Below, one piece after another: positions 22,457 to 32,599 of a stretch of 64,000 bases of DNA. Source of the DNA: Actinostola sp. cb2023 (Eukaryota > Cnidaria > Anthozoa > Actiniaria > Actinostolidae); NCBI GenBank assembly GCA_033675265.1, contig JAUJYZ010000673.1, positions 58,542 through 122,541 of the forward strand, read 5' to 3'. How positions within the stretch are numbered: position 1 is the stretch's first letter; each line of letters begins with the position of its first letter. The notes under the pieces were generated by a model. That model was not told the DNA's origin, made no database searches, and worked only from the letters and a program-made list of their open reading frames with translations. The translations under genes were made by a program, and so were the position numbers.

Positions 22457-22520
22457 CTCCGTTTTCAAGTGCCCCATCTCGGGCAGTCTATCGAAAGGGA
22501 ATCGGGTTAATATTCCCGAT
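22457..22520 (+). rRNA. Probable 64-bp fragment of large-subunit (28S) rRNA gene
   Basis: CTCCGTTTTCAAGTGCCCC, GGCAGTCTATCGAAAGGGAA and TCGGGTTAATATTCCCGA read like a conserved stretch of eukaryotic large-subunit rRNA, recalled from memory and not aligned. It is bounded by the 20-bp minisatellite on the left and unrelated AT-rich DNA on the right, so it is an isolated shard and not a functional rRNA gene. Confidence 0.6.
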
Positions 22521-22927
22521 AACAATTTATAAAATAAAAAATTTCACTGCATGTACACTTTAAACTAGAGACGTTTATTCAATCTAATGAAGGAAATCGA
22601 AAACCATTCAAGATGTGAAGTCAAACACAGCTTAACCTTATTACACTCATCAGTCTGAGAAGACTGAGAAATATATAAATTCAGTCACAAACATCACTCC
22701 CGTCATGTTATACAAATTTTTATGTTTTTTTAGACAGTTTTTCTTTGTTGTGTGCAACATCAAGTCAACTGATTAGAACACAGTGTTAGAACGTTCCTTT
22801 TCCCTAAAAACTAAAACTATTGTCAAGTAATGTGAAGACTAGTATCCTCTCCCTCCCCTCCCTATGCACTGCTCCAAACACTCCAAACACTGGCATGCAT
22901 GGGGAAAAACGCGTGCTCTTCAAACCT
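22521..22927. other. Distal part of duplicated segment 1
   Basis: 22,560-22,860 matches 36,285-36,560 (landmarks gagacgtttattcaatc, aaccattcaagatgtgaagt, actagtatcctctccctccc). No gene is recognised. It marks one end of the segmental duplication carrying the two paralogous helical proteins. Confidence 0.7.
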
Positions 22928-23904
22928 TGGAAATTCATAGGAAATTCATTGGAAATTCATTGGAAATTCATTGGAAATTCATTGGAAATTCATTGGAAAT
23001 TCATTGGAAATTCATTGGAAATTCATTGGAAATTCATTGGAAATTCATTGGAAATTCATTGGAAATCCATTGGAAATCCATTGGAAATCCATTGGAAATT
23101 CATTGGAAAGTCATTGGAAATTCATTGGAAATTCCATTGGAAATTCATTGGAAAGTCATTGGAAATTCATTGGAAATTCATTGGAAAGTCTTTGGAAATC
23201 CATTGGAAATTCATTGGAAAGTCATTGGAAATTCATTGGAAATTCATTGGAAATCCATTGGAAATTCATTGGAAACCCATTGGAAATTCATTGGAAATCC
23301 ATTGGAAATTCATTGGAAACCCATTGGAAATCCATTGGAAATTCATTGGAAAGTCATTGGAAATTCATTGGAAATCCATTGGAAATTCATTGGAAAGTCA
23401 TTGGAAATTTATTGGAAATTCATTGGAAAGTCTTTGGAAATCCATTGGAAATTCATTGGAAAGTCATTGGAAATTCATTGGAAATTCATCGGAAAGTCAT
23501 TGGAAATTCATTGGAAAGTCATTGGAAATTCATTGGAAAGTCATTGGAAATTCATGGGAAAGTCATGGGAAATTCATAGTAAAGTCATGGGAAATTAATT
23601 GGGAGGTCATGGGAAATTCATTGGAAGGTCATGGGAAATTCATTGGAAGGTCATGGGAAATTCATTGGAAAGTCATTGGAAATTCATTGGAAAGTCATTG
23701 GAAATTCATTGGAAAGTCATGGGAAATTCATTGGAAAGTCATGGGAAATTCATTGGAAAGTCATGGGAAATTCATAGGAAAGTCATGGGAAATTCATTGG
23801 AAACCCATTGGAAATTCATTGGAAATCCATTGGAAATTCATTGGAAATCCATTGGAAATCCATTGGAAATCCATTGGAAATCCATTGGAAATCCATTGGA
23901 AATG
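22928..23904 (+). repeat. 11-bp minisatellite (GGAAATTCATT)n
   Basis: About 88 copies of an 11-bp unit GGAAATTCATT with frequent ATCC, AGTC and ACCC variants. As 11 is not divisible by 3 and the unit has no stop in any plus frame, all three plus frames stay open for hundreds of codons (up to 361), giving an apparent repeat protein. The paralogous segment has a shorter, differently evolved version at 36,560-37,070. Confidence 0.95.
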
Positions 23905-25330
23905 AGGATGAAATTAGGATAAAATGTTGAATTACCAAGCTGCAAGTGGAAATTATTGTTGGAAAGAACATGTTAATGAACATATTTTAAAACATATTTA
24001 TTTGGCCCGTTGCTAGGGAAACTTTGAAGGCTCATAAAACTCTTAAAATCAATACACAAGGCATGAAACTTTCGGAATGTGTTAGTTGAGGGTAGAAGTT
24101 GGACATGTGATGACGTCAGCACGTACGTCCTTATGACGTCATCGCATCGTAAAAAAACGCCGTTTTTCATAGGGTTTCGATGAATAAAAAATATTTTGGT
24201 ATAATCTGAAAATGTATATCAAGATGCAGAAGACTGAGCATGCGTTTTGCGTTTCATTTTTTTTTTATGGCAGTTTCTTTGCATTTTTAACGACATTTTT
24301 GTCCATAACTTTTCCATTTTTTCTTTGTTTTTAAAATCCATGCTGAAATTTGTGGAGAATACTCTTCTTAGCAGATACATAAAGAAAACAGTTAACTTTT
24401 TTGAAAAAGTGAAAAGAACGGCGTTGTTTTCGAAAATGCCGTTTTTGTGGCTTGGGCTACCTGTGGTTATAATTTTCGTTCGCAAGACAAATACATGAAA
24501 ATTATGTTAGAAAAATGTATTTTCTGCACTTTCTTTTGGTCCAAGGTACATAAACATTTACCCAAAAAGGAAGATCGATATTTACTTGTCATTTGTGTGG
24601 TTTTCTCATGTTTTTTTAATTTGTGCAAAGTCTTTCGATACGGCAAAGTTTTTCAGTCGTGTTTTCAAGGTGTTTTCACCGATCTTCGACGTACTTCATC
24701 TACCGTTTGACATATTTCATTTTGACAGGCAGAGTCTAGAACAACAACCTGTTGAGTAAGGTAATCTTTGATTGTTTTTTATTGATTTATCGGCGTTTTT
24801 TACTCTTAGGTTGAAGTTTTTGTGACGATATAAAGTCAGCTTGTTTTACTTCGGTTCAATATTCTCTGTTGAGTGTTGTTGCTTTTGAACGACTCTTCAA
24901 GTGGAATTATCGCTTGTTTTCAATTTCTAGTATTGTTCTGTAATTATTGTAATCTGTTTATTGTATCTAGTGGGCCAAATTGGAAACCAGTATTTAAACT
25001 GCTGTATTTGCAGTCTATCATATGTCGAATATTTATTCATTGAACAAACTTAAAATTAAGACTGATAACGCTCAATAAAATATATAACTTGTGTATGTGT
25101 TACGGGAAAACACTGGGCGCTTGCTCGATGAAATCTCTTCTCATTCAAGCTCTGCATAGCAACGAATTACCATGGCAACGAAATATGTTAATCCCCCTTA
25201 AGACTGAAAAGTTGTTTTGAAGTATTTTAAAGTCAAAAACATAATTTCCCTAGATATGATGCGCATTTGAGGGATTTCCATATCAACCAAACGGCACTGA
25301 TCAAGTGAGCTCGGTGGTTTGGTATTCAGT
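23905..25330. other. Non-coding interval
   Basis: AT-rich sequence without a recognisable gene. Two overlapping opposite-strand frames at 24,219-24,498 have no domain. This stretch is largely absent from the paralogous segment (37,070-37,210), so it is either an insertion here or a deletion there. Confidence 0.4.
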
Positions 25331-25331
25331 T

Positions 25332-25341
25332 TTATTTATTC
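25332..25341 (-). terminator. Probable polyadenylation signal of the 336-codon gene
   Basis: On the minus strand AATAAATAAA occurs about 165 bp beyond the stop codon. The paralogue has a comparable run of AATAAA copies near 37,217-37,232. Confidence 0.5.
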
Positions 25342-25503
25342 TTAGAAATTACATTTAAAAGTGCCAAAAGAGTCTAAAAATCTTATCACTATTCCTGATT
25401 TTCTGGTACTGTCCACAGTCCACAGTCGTTCCTTTGTAATTTTCCGTCCAGGATAGTGCATGCTTTGTGTGTTTTTTTTTTCAGTTATAGTTTTTTTAAG
25501 TGA

Positions 25504-26514
25504 TTACTCGTTTTTGATGGATTTCAGGAAACTGTTGAAATATGACTTGACTTTGCTACGGCAATCTTTCTCGATGATCTGCTTCTGCTTCTCCAGCCAT
25601 CTATCGATGTAGTTCTTGTCTGTACCCTCGGAAGGAATGGATTCAAAATTAGTTCTCACTGCTGGGAGAACCGCCATAAAGCTGTCACAGTTGGACCTCA
25701 TTTCCTTGGCCTTTTTCTTCATCATCGTATAATGCAGCTTCTTGGGATTTTCCTGGCTTTTCTCTCCCTTCCCAATAAATTGCTGTAACTGGTTTTCTAC
25801 AATGGAAAAGAACCCGGCGACTTTTTCCAGGCCACTGATAAATGCATTCAAGCATGGAATAAGCTCCTCTTTCACCAACAAGGCAGCAGCCTCTTGTAAT
25901 TTAGCTTGAGCACAATTAGCAGTTGCTTCTGCCATATCTTCATCTGCAGATGCAGCCAAAGCCGGGGAGGCAAATATATTAACGAATGGAATGAACGCAA
26001 GGCCTAGCGCCCAATCCTTTTTGGTTTCGGCGGAAGCTTCAAGCTCCTTTTTCTTTTTGTCGTACTCTTCTTGGAGTTCTGTCAGCTCAAGCATAACTTC
26101 CTTGGCCATGTTTTCCCTTTGCTTCAGAGGTATCAGCATGCCTTCATGCATCTTCACAACGATTTCACAAAGCTCTCGGTAGCCTTGAGTTTCTTCCAGT
26201 ATGTCGGGTAGGTTCTTCAACCATTCCTCGTAGGCTAAGCCGTCGTAGTAATCAAAGTAGTCATCAATGGCCGACACCAATTTCTTGGAGACTGGGAGCA
26301 CCCCTTTAAGGTAGACCATGGCGTCGTTCCTCGTGTCGTCGCGGAGTTGTCGAAACTTTTGAGCAGCTTCAGAATCAGTTCCCACGGCTTTTTCCACGTA
26401 AAGCGACTTCATGTAAAGGGAGAACTTCATCATATCATTAGGCAGTGTTTTAAGGGCGTCATTTATATTCAGCAATGCTTTGTCTTCGACCATTGTAGGG
26501 GCTTGCTCGGCCAT
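25504..26514 (-). CDS. Helical protein with central hydrophobic hairpin, alpha-pore-forming-like, paralogue 1
   Basis: Uninterrupted 336-codon frame from ATG to TAA. The protein is mostly charged amphipathic helix. A single hydrophobic patch lies at about residues 172-192 (WALGLAFIPFVNIFASPALA), preceded by a lysine/glutamate-rich coiled segment with YDKKKKELEAS and followed by an alanine-rich helix. Long helices around one hydrophobic hairpin are the architecture of HBL/hemolysin E-type alpha pore-forming proteins, which have animal relatives. The resemblance is structural and from memory, so a non-toxin role is equally possible. There is no signal peptide and there are five cysteines. The first ATG is chosen; an 18-bp duplication gives a second ATG seven codons later that aligns with the paralogue start. 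A splice-acceptor-like sequence lies 17 bp upstream. Paralogue 2 (37,690-38,676) is roughly 87% identical by eye. Confidence 0.8.
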   Translation of the reverse strand: MAEQAPTMVEDKALLNINDALKTLPNDMMKFSLYMKSLYVEKAVGTDSEAAQKFRQLRDDTRNDAMVYLKGVLPVSKKLVSAIDDYFDYYDGLAYEEWLKNLPDILEETQGYRELCEIVVKMHEGMLIPLKQRENMAKEVMLELTELQEEYDKKKKELEASAETKKDWALGLAFIPFVNIFASPALAASADEDMAEATANCAQAKLQEAAALLVKEELIPCLNAFISGLEKVAGFFSIVENQLQQFIGKGEKSQENPKKLHYTMMKKKAKEMRSNCDSFMAVLPAVRTNFESIPSEGTDKNYIDRWLEKQKQIIEKDCRSKVKSYFNSFLKSIKNE

Positions 26515-26530
26515 TGTAGGGGCTTGCTCG

Positions 26531-26546
26531 TCTATGTTGGAAAAAA
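26531..26546 (-). promoter_or_regulatory. Probable 3' splice site of a 5'UTR intron (paralogue 1)
   Basis: On the minus strand a T-rich stretch followed by CCAACATAG ends at 26,532, 17 bp before the ATG. Paralogue 2 has the same arrangement (TTTTTTAACATAG ending at 38,700). Sequence similarity between the copies drops soon upstream, as expected at an intron. The upstream exon is not identified. Confidence 0.5.
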
Positions 26547-26589
26547 TGAGGAAATACTATGAGATTAAATATATTTAAATATTTAACAT

Positions 26590-26738
26590 ACAGTCTGTCC
26601 ACCTCGAAAAAGCACATTTACACATTTGCACATTTGCAACATCACGTGTAATATTCGTTTTGCGCGCATGGACCCAGAGTCAATAGATTCAGTAGAAGTA
26701 TAAATTCAGCGCTTGTAAATGTGTAAAGCTTCAAATGT
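26590..26738. mobile_element. Diverged copy of the GTTGTCCACCTCGG MITE
   Basis: Contains gtccacctcgaaaaagcaca, then cgcatggacccagagtcaat and agattcagtagaagtata, which match the interior of the complete element at 45,456-45,739. The right end is decayed. It lies just upstream of the 336-codon gene, inside its probable 5' intron or promoter. Confidence 0.65.
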
Positions 26739-27414
26739 TCTGCAAGAAAACTAGAGCGGAATGGGCATACAACGGTCATAATAGAATTTACCCCTCCAAC
26801 ACATGCCTAGGAGATTGTAGTCATCTGGCTGTATGGGAATGATTCGGAATGCGTTCTGATCGAATATCAGTTTTAACAAGGAAACAACCTTGACCTGCTT
26901 GTTGTATAGCATCATCAATACGTGAATATGAAACTGTGGAATGTCCCGATCGATCGAAGCAATACCATCAGTATAACCGAAGACCCATTGGGGTAAGACT
27001 ATAAACGATGATTCACAAATTGTTACTTACTAATTATTGATAATATCGCGTAGTCTAGAAAGTATCCTAGAAAGGTACCAGGATACACAATTAAGGTGGC
27101 AGGTGCCTATTTCTTTGGACGATGGGTCTCATTTTAAATCGATGTTTTGAGCAGCAAAACGTGAATCGATTTCGGATATGTTTCATCTTGATATTCGTAA
27201 ATTTCATACAATTCACAATTTTAGTGTGATACTGAGACAACATTTGTTGAGTTACAATCGATTTTCAAACACTTCATTTTCAGAGAAAATGCTTAATATA
27301 TTGTCGAAAATCCAAGATGGATTATTTTCAAAGTACCTCAAACAAGTGTGAAGGATTACTGGTGCCAAGTTTCAAGAAAATCCGTACCTTGGAAAATGCA
27401 CCACAATAGACCTT
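26739..27414. other. Non-coding interval
   Basis: No gene seen. At 27,091 there is TTAAGGTGGCAGGTGCC, which resembles the TTAAGGTGGCT ends of the elements at 4,236 and 5,561, but no opposite end was found. Confidence 0.35.
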
Positions 27415-27671
27415 ATGCATAATGACGTAATATGACTACAACTACCAGAATGCTTTGCGCATCTTCTTTTGTGAGATAATTAGTACCCTTTGTCTTAATT
27501 AGTGAATTGTGAACTGTTTATTAAACATTACTTGGCAGCTAAAACTGAATTACGTAATTTGCAATTGAATGAATTACCTCACGAGTGAATAAAAATCTAG
27601 GGAAAAAAAGAAAATTCGCAAAGCATTCTGGTACTTGTAGTCACATTACGTCATTATGCATAAGGTCTATT
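27415..27671. mobile_element. 257-bp MITE with AATAGACCTTATGCAT ends
   Basis: AATAGACCTTATGCATAATG and its complement form the ends. The inverted match continues through ACGTAAT and CCAGAATGCTTTGCG, for about 55 bp per arm. The interior is AT-rich. The end is related to the one at 20,646. No coding capacity. Confidence 0.8.
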
Positions 27672-28555
27672 AAGCGACTGCTAAATTTTAGTACAAAATA
27701 CTCAACTCGCACACATTGTCAGCGCTGCCGTACAAATTTTACTGAAATAAAACTAAATTTGAAACTTTCATCTGAAAGCTTCAAATCACTCGCAACTGTA
27801 TTGCAAAATTCACGCAAATCGGAAGCATACGACAAACTTTATCAATGAGCAAAGTGCAAGAGGTTTATGAAATTATAAAAGTATGGAAGTATTTTTTTTA
27901 ATGAAAATCTGTGTCGATTTTTCCCCCACAATTTTTCAATATGACATATAGAGCCGGCACAAGATATTCGAAAACACTTCACCAAGTTTCAGCGTGTTCT
28001 TCACATGCGGTTTGGAGAACTTTGGTAGCGAAACCCAGCCACTTCAAGTCTTCCGTAGCTTTCCGTATTCGAAACTGCTTTGAAAACCCCTCTCGTGTTT
28101 AAACATCGCTAGATGTGTTTTGAAATTCTTCACGGGTTTCTGCCATGTTGGGAATCACGATACTCCAACGATATTTTCAATGATTATGTGTTCATGAGTG
28201 CTATACATATCTGGTTCTTTTTCTCTCGTAATCTGGTACACATCCTAGCTACAGCTCTATATTCACCGGAATGATGTTTTTTTGGCGTGACTGGTGAGTG
28301 TTCAATATATTTGTTTGTTATATCTTAGTAAAAATAATCAACAAATGTCAAGTTTTTTCGTCATTAAACCATGTAAAAAAGCTGTTTTCATTGCCACCAA
28401 ATTAACATTTTAGTTTTATATTTACGCAATTGTAGTACTTTATTTGGATCTACTTCAGGATCTATCGATATCGAGAAAAACGGACATTAACGCTCGTAAT
28501 TCAGAAAATTGTTCGCCGAATAGTAGCCAACCAATCAGAACGTGTTCTCACCTCA
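27672..28555. other. Non-coding interval
   Basis: AT-rich sequence with short open frames of under 90 codons and no recognisable domain or repeat. Confidence 0.35.
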
Positions 28556-29530
28556 TACCCAGAAGTTGTCTATATTATAATACTAGTTACTGTTGTCATA
28601 GCAATTGGCTAGTGGTTCTTATTTCTCATTGGACCAAATTTGTGACCACGTGGTTTGACAGTGCCAATACGTACTATTCAGTTTAATTAATGAAATTCCA
28701 AGACCAACCACCAAAATAACTAAGACATTTTATGGCGGACAAATCAGTATCCCAGATGGTTATTTCAGTTAGCCTGTACCAAAAACATGTTACTTTACTG
28801 TATATTTTTATTTTTATTGTAACTCTGGTAATAAATAAACTATTGTCATTAAAGTGGTCACGTGACAACGGGTAATTCATGACAGGTATAGTTATACACA
28901 GATTTTGTTTCAATGTATCAGAGGTATGAAAATCTGCCCTTATCACTGGGTCACTGATATGCATTAAAGAGGTATTTACTTCAATCTGATTGAATAATCA
29001 AGTCACGTGACCTATTTTGAAGTCTAGTAACAAGTACAGGAAGATCAATGCTTTATATTGATTTTGAATTTTCTTTTTACAGCAGTATAGCCATAGTGCT
29101 TGCAGTCCTTGACTGCCTTTTTTTTTGTACATGTAATCTGATTTATAAATTTGGTAAATGTAATTTGATCAAATTTCAGCCTTTTCAGCCTTTTCAGCCT
29201 TTTCAGCCTTTTCAGCCTTTTCAGCCTTTTCAGCCTTTTCAGCCTTTTCAGCCTTTTCAGCCTTTTCAGCCTTTTCAGCCTTTTCAGCCTTTTCAACCTT
29301 TTCAGCCTTTTCAACCTTTTCAGCCTTTTCAGCCTTTTCAGCCTTTTCAGCCCTTTCAGCCTTTTCAGCTTTTCAGCCTTTTACCGCGACCCACGTGCTC
29401 TCGCTATTGTTTGAACAAAATATGAAAACGAAATCAAAGCACATGGCCTCTTGATATCCGTTCGACGGCAACTGTTTTAGCAAACTTTTGTACAACGTGC
29501 ATCAATTGATTACAACAACAACATTAGACT
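28556..29530 (+). repeat. Composite repeat module, copy B
   Basis: Shares caattggctagtggttctta, agcctgtaccaaaaacatgt, cagtccttgactgcc and tcttgatatccgttcg with copies A, C and D, but parts between are replaced by unrelated sequence. Its right end runs directly into the 53-bp minisatellite that begins copy C. In copy D the same two pieces also adjoin, so the module was repeated head to tail. Confidence 0.75.
29178..29377 (+). repeat. 9-bp microsatellite (CAGCCTTTT)n inside copy B
   Basis: About 22 copies of CAGCCTTTT, giving a PFQ repeat on one strand and a KRL repeat on the other, both non-genic. At the same place copy A has a single tcagccttttatg and copy C an (ATT)n run. Confidence 0.95.
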
Positions 29531-29549
29531 CAATAAAGAACACATCACG

Positions 29550-29830
29550 TCTCAGCAACAGATTTAGCATCCCTCAGTTATAGTACAACACTGTGCCCCT
29601 AAAAGGGCAGCAACAGATTTAGCATTCCCTTTATAGTACAGCACTGTGCACTTAAAAGGGCAGCAACAGATTTAGCATTCCCTTTATAGTACAGCACTGT
29701 GCACCTAAAAGGGCAGCAACAGATTTAGCATTCCCTTTATAGTACAACACTGTGCCCCTAAAAGTGCAGCAACAGATTTAGCATTCCCTTTACTCGGGTC
29801 CCCTTAGTCCAACACTGTGCCCAACAGCTC
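29550..29830 (+). repeat. 53-bp minisatellite (module copy C)
   Basis: About five copies of the unit seen at 17,640-18,105, several with gggcagc in place of gtgcagc. Confidence 0.9.
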
Positions 29831-30626
29831 GAGAATAATAACATATCTCACTTATAAAAGTTGTAGTACTGGCCTCCAAAAGTCATTCATCAAATATTGA
29901 AATAACTTCAACACTTAAAATAATTGACAACAAGAAACTTACATGCAAGTTATCGTTGAATTCTTCGTATGTCGTTTCCAAGCTGTTTCTTCTGCGACTT
30001 GCTAAGAGGAAACTAGCTGGGTAGTCGTAACCTCGTGATTCCTAGTAATACTAGACTATAGTACTGTCGTGGCAATAGGCTAGTGGTTCTTATTTCTCAT
30101 TGGACCAAATTGGTGACCACGTGGCTTGACAATGCCTCTGCGTACTATTTTAGTGAATTACGTAACAAGGTCAGTTAGCCTGTACCAAAAACATGTCACT
30201 TTACTGTATATTTGTAGAGGTAATCATACGGTTTCGAGTTCAATTTGGAAATAATTTGCACCAGTGTGTTTTTCAATGAGTATCGAAATTACAATTAGGG
30301 CGATTGCAATTTGAGCTCTTTGAAAAACACACAAATTATTCCAAATTGAATGAGAAATCGTTTGATTACCAATTTTAATACATGCAATATTCATGAAAAA
30401 AATTAATTCACACTGCTGCACTGTAAATTACTTTTCAACGACTGCTCTTAACTTAGCCAATCAGAATCGAGAATGTTTTCGTGAATATTATATTAGTATT
30501 GTCAATTGTAATTCTGGTACTAAATAAACTATTGTCATTGTTATTGTCAAGATGGTGAAAGAGGATGTTCATATCAGTTGTCTGTGGAGTTTTACAATTA
30601 CAGAGCACATATATGATCGCTTGCAA

Positions 30627-30800
30627 TAGCCCATTTCCGACTTCCTTTTATCTCTGTTTCCAAACGGCGAGTCTACGTGCGAAACCTTTCTTATGCAAAT
30701 AATGTTTTCTTTTTCATGTAAATAAACTAATTTCCATAAGAAAGGTTTCGCACGTAGACTCGTTTTGAAACAGAGATAAAAGGAACTCGGAAATGGCCTA
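30627..30800. mobile_element. 174-bp MITE defined by an empty site
   Basis: TAGCCCATTTCCGACTTCC and its near-complement form the ends; arms include TTTTATCTCTGTTT and TCTACGTGCGAAACC. Copy A reads cttgcaatttatcttgg at about 21,040, whereas copy C has the element between cttgcaa and tttatcttgg. Other family members lie at 46,053-46,225 and 58,870-59,042. Confidence 0.9.
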
Positions 30801-31062
30801 TTTATCTTGGCCCTGTCTCTTTGATCAATTGATATTCTGTATCATGAATGACAGTGAAATGATTCCCAATATTTTACACATTGCATGGAGTCTAGTAACA
30901 CAGGAAGACCAATGCTTTTTATTGACTTTTATTTTCTTTTTACAGCAGTAGCCACAATGCATGCAGTCCTTGACTGCCTAGTTTTTGTATGTGTAATCTG
31001 ATACAATTTCAGTTCAATTATAAATTTGGTTCATGTAATTTGATCCAATTTCAGCCTTTTAA

Positions 31063-31096
31063 GTAATTAATAAATTATTATTATTATTATTATTAC
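31063..31096 (+). repeat. (ATT)n microsatellite in copy C
   Basis: An aattaataaattatt lead-in followed by about six ATT units. It sits at the position where copy B has (CAGCCTTTT)n and copy A has no repeat. Confidence 0.85.
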
Positions 31097-31264
31097 CGCG
31101 ACCCACGTACAGCTCTCGCTGTTGTTGAACAAACAATGAAAACGAAATCAAGGCACATGACTTCTTGATATCCGTTCGGCGGCAACTATTTTAGCTAACT
31201 TTTATTATATACATCTACATCTACAACGTATTAACGCGCATCTATTAGACTTTTATTTCGACAA

Positions 31265-32115
31265 CAGGTAAGGACAGGTAAGAATAGCTAAGGACAGGTA
31301 AGAATAGCTAAGAACAGGTAAGGATAGCTAAGGACAGCTAAGGATAGCTAAGGACAGGTAAGAATAGCTAAGAACAGGTAAGGATAGCTAAGGACAGCTA
31401 AGGATAGCTAAGGACAGGTAAGAATAGCTAAGAACAGGTAAGGATAGCTAAGGACAGCTAAGGATAGCTAAGGACAACTAAGGACAGGTAAGGACAGGTA
31501 AGGACAGGTAAGGATAGCTAAGGACAGCTAACAATCTTGGACAAAACTGTTGAGACACTTCCAAGCTTGTGAGTATAATTCGGCTTCCAAACGGGCATAA
31601 GCCTCTCTCCCCTGCCCCCCCCCCCCCCCCCCCCCCCCCCCACCCCCCCCCCCCCAAAAAGAAAATGTTGTTCGTTGTACAAAATCATGCCTAGTGTGTC
31701 TAGTTTTGCAAAACATCAACATTGGACAGGGGCGACGGGGGTTAAAGAAATATAAAGAAGAGCTTTTGCGATCCTATACATTATCAGCTCTAATGTCTAC
31801 AAAATGCGTAGTGTTCCAACAGGTTTTGTCCAAGATTGTAAGGATAGGTAAGGATAACTAAGGTCAGCTAAAGACAGCTAAGGACAGGTAAGGGTAGCTA
31901 ATGATAGCTAAGGACAGGTAAGGATAGCTAAGGATAGCTAGATAGCTAATAAGAACAGGTAAGGAAAGCTAAGGACAGGTAAGGATAGCTAATGACAGCT
32001 AAGGACAGCTAAGGGCAGCTAAGGACACTAAAGTTAGCTAAGGACACCTAAGGACAGCTAAGGATAGCTAAGCCAAAGGACAGCTGAGGATAGCTGAGGA
32101 CAACAGCTATGGACA
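31265..32115 (+). repeat. 20-bp minisatellite (module copy C), interrupted
   Basis: Variants of GGTAAGGATAGCTAAGGACA, more heterogeneous than in copy A, with a 60-bp higher-order period near 31,300-31,460. It is interrupted by the element at 31,532-31,838. The right part decays toward 32,115. Confidence 0.9.
31532..31838. mobile_element. 307-bp MITE with 3-bp TAA target duplication (Harbinger-like)
   Basis: CAATCTTGGACAAAACTGTT and its near-complement are the ends, and TAA flanks both sides (31,529-31,531 and 31,839-31,841). The disrupted 20-bp unit would read gctaaggatagg when intact, so the duplication is readable. TWA 3-bp duplications are typical of PIF/Harbinger. The interior has a poly-C tract of over 40 bases (about 31,614-31,655), interrupted by one A. 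Confidence 0.85.
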
Positions 32116-32178
32116 GAAATGGACATGCAGATAAGGATGGGTTACCCGTGGATTGATCAGCATGAGTATGTAACACCT

Positions 32179-32475
32179 CTTAGTTTACATTTGACACGGT
32201 TTTCTTTGTTATTCATAGGGCTTTATCTCCGGTATTGACTGGTTGAACAATAGAATATAATTGAATTGTTCATTATGAATTCACCGGGATGTATCCATAT
32301 ACAGCCCTGGGTTGTATATGGATACATCCCGGTGAATTCATAATGAGCAAATGCTATTCAATTCTACTCATAGTATACATGCTATTCATAGTATTCATGC
32401 TAAATAACACTCCAAAAAATACCAGAAAATGCCTCAGATTGCTTCTTGCGAAAACCTTGTCAAATGTAAACTAAG
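32179..32475. mobile_element. 297-bp hairpin element
   Basis: The outer ends CTTAGTTTACATTTGACA and complement (with CGGTTTTC / GAAAACC continuation) enclose a second inverted repeat: cattatgaattcaccgggat on the left and atcccggtgaattcataatg on the right, separated by ccctgg near 32,305-32,312. No coding capacity. Confidence 0.75.
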
Positions 32476-32599
32476 TCTTACGGCCCTCGGGATTTATATG
32501 GCTTATTGCCTCCGTTCTCGGTATTTATCTCTTACATGTAACTCTGCATAATGCCGCTTCTACACGAGCAGACGTACGTACGTTTTCCTTGACAAGAAC

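Larger units (their letters stand above)
29831..31264 (+). repeat. Composite repeat module, copy C body
   Basis: Colinear with copy A. It lacks the Harbinger-like insertion (empty CTG site at about 29,870) and the 387-bp element (empty site at about 30,610), but it has a 174-bp MITE that copy A lacks. Confidence 0.85.

Noticed and set aside
22820..23922. Long overlapping frames (361, 244, 202 and 107 codons) that look like a tryptophan-rich repeat protein
   Set aside because: They come from an 11-bp repeat with no stop codon in any plus frame; all three frames are open at once and no gene signals surround them.
27091..27110. TTAAGGTGGCAGGTGCC as a fourth GGTGGC-type TTAA element
   Set aside because: No matching right end was found within several kilobases, so it stays a possible solo end or chance match.
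29045..29425. KRL-repeat and PFQ-repeat frames
   Set aside because: Product of the (CAGCCTTTT)n microsatellite, which is absent from the matching site in the other module copies.
31528..31722. Glycine-rich 64-codon minus-strand frame
   Set aside because: The glycines come from a poly-C tract inside a MITE.
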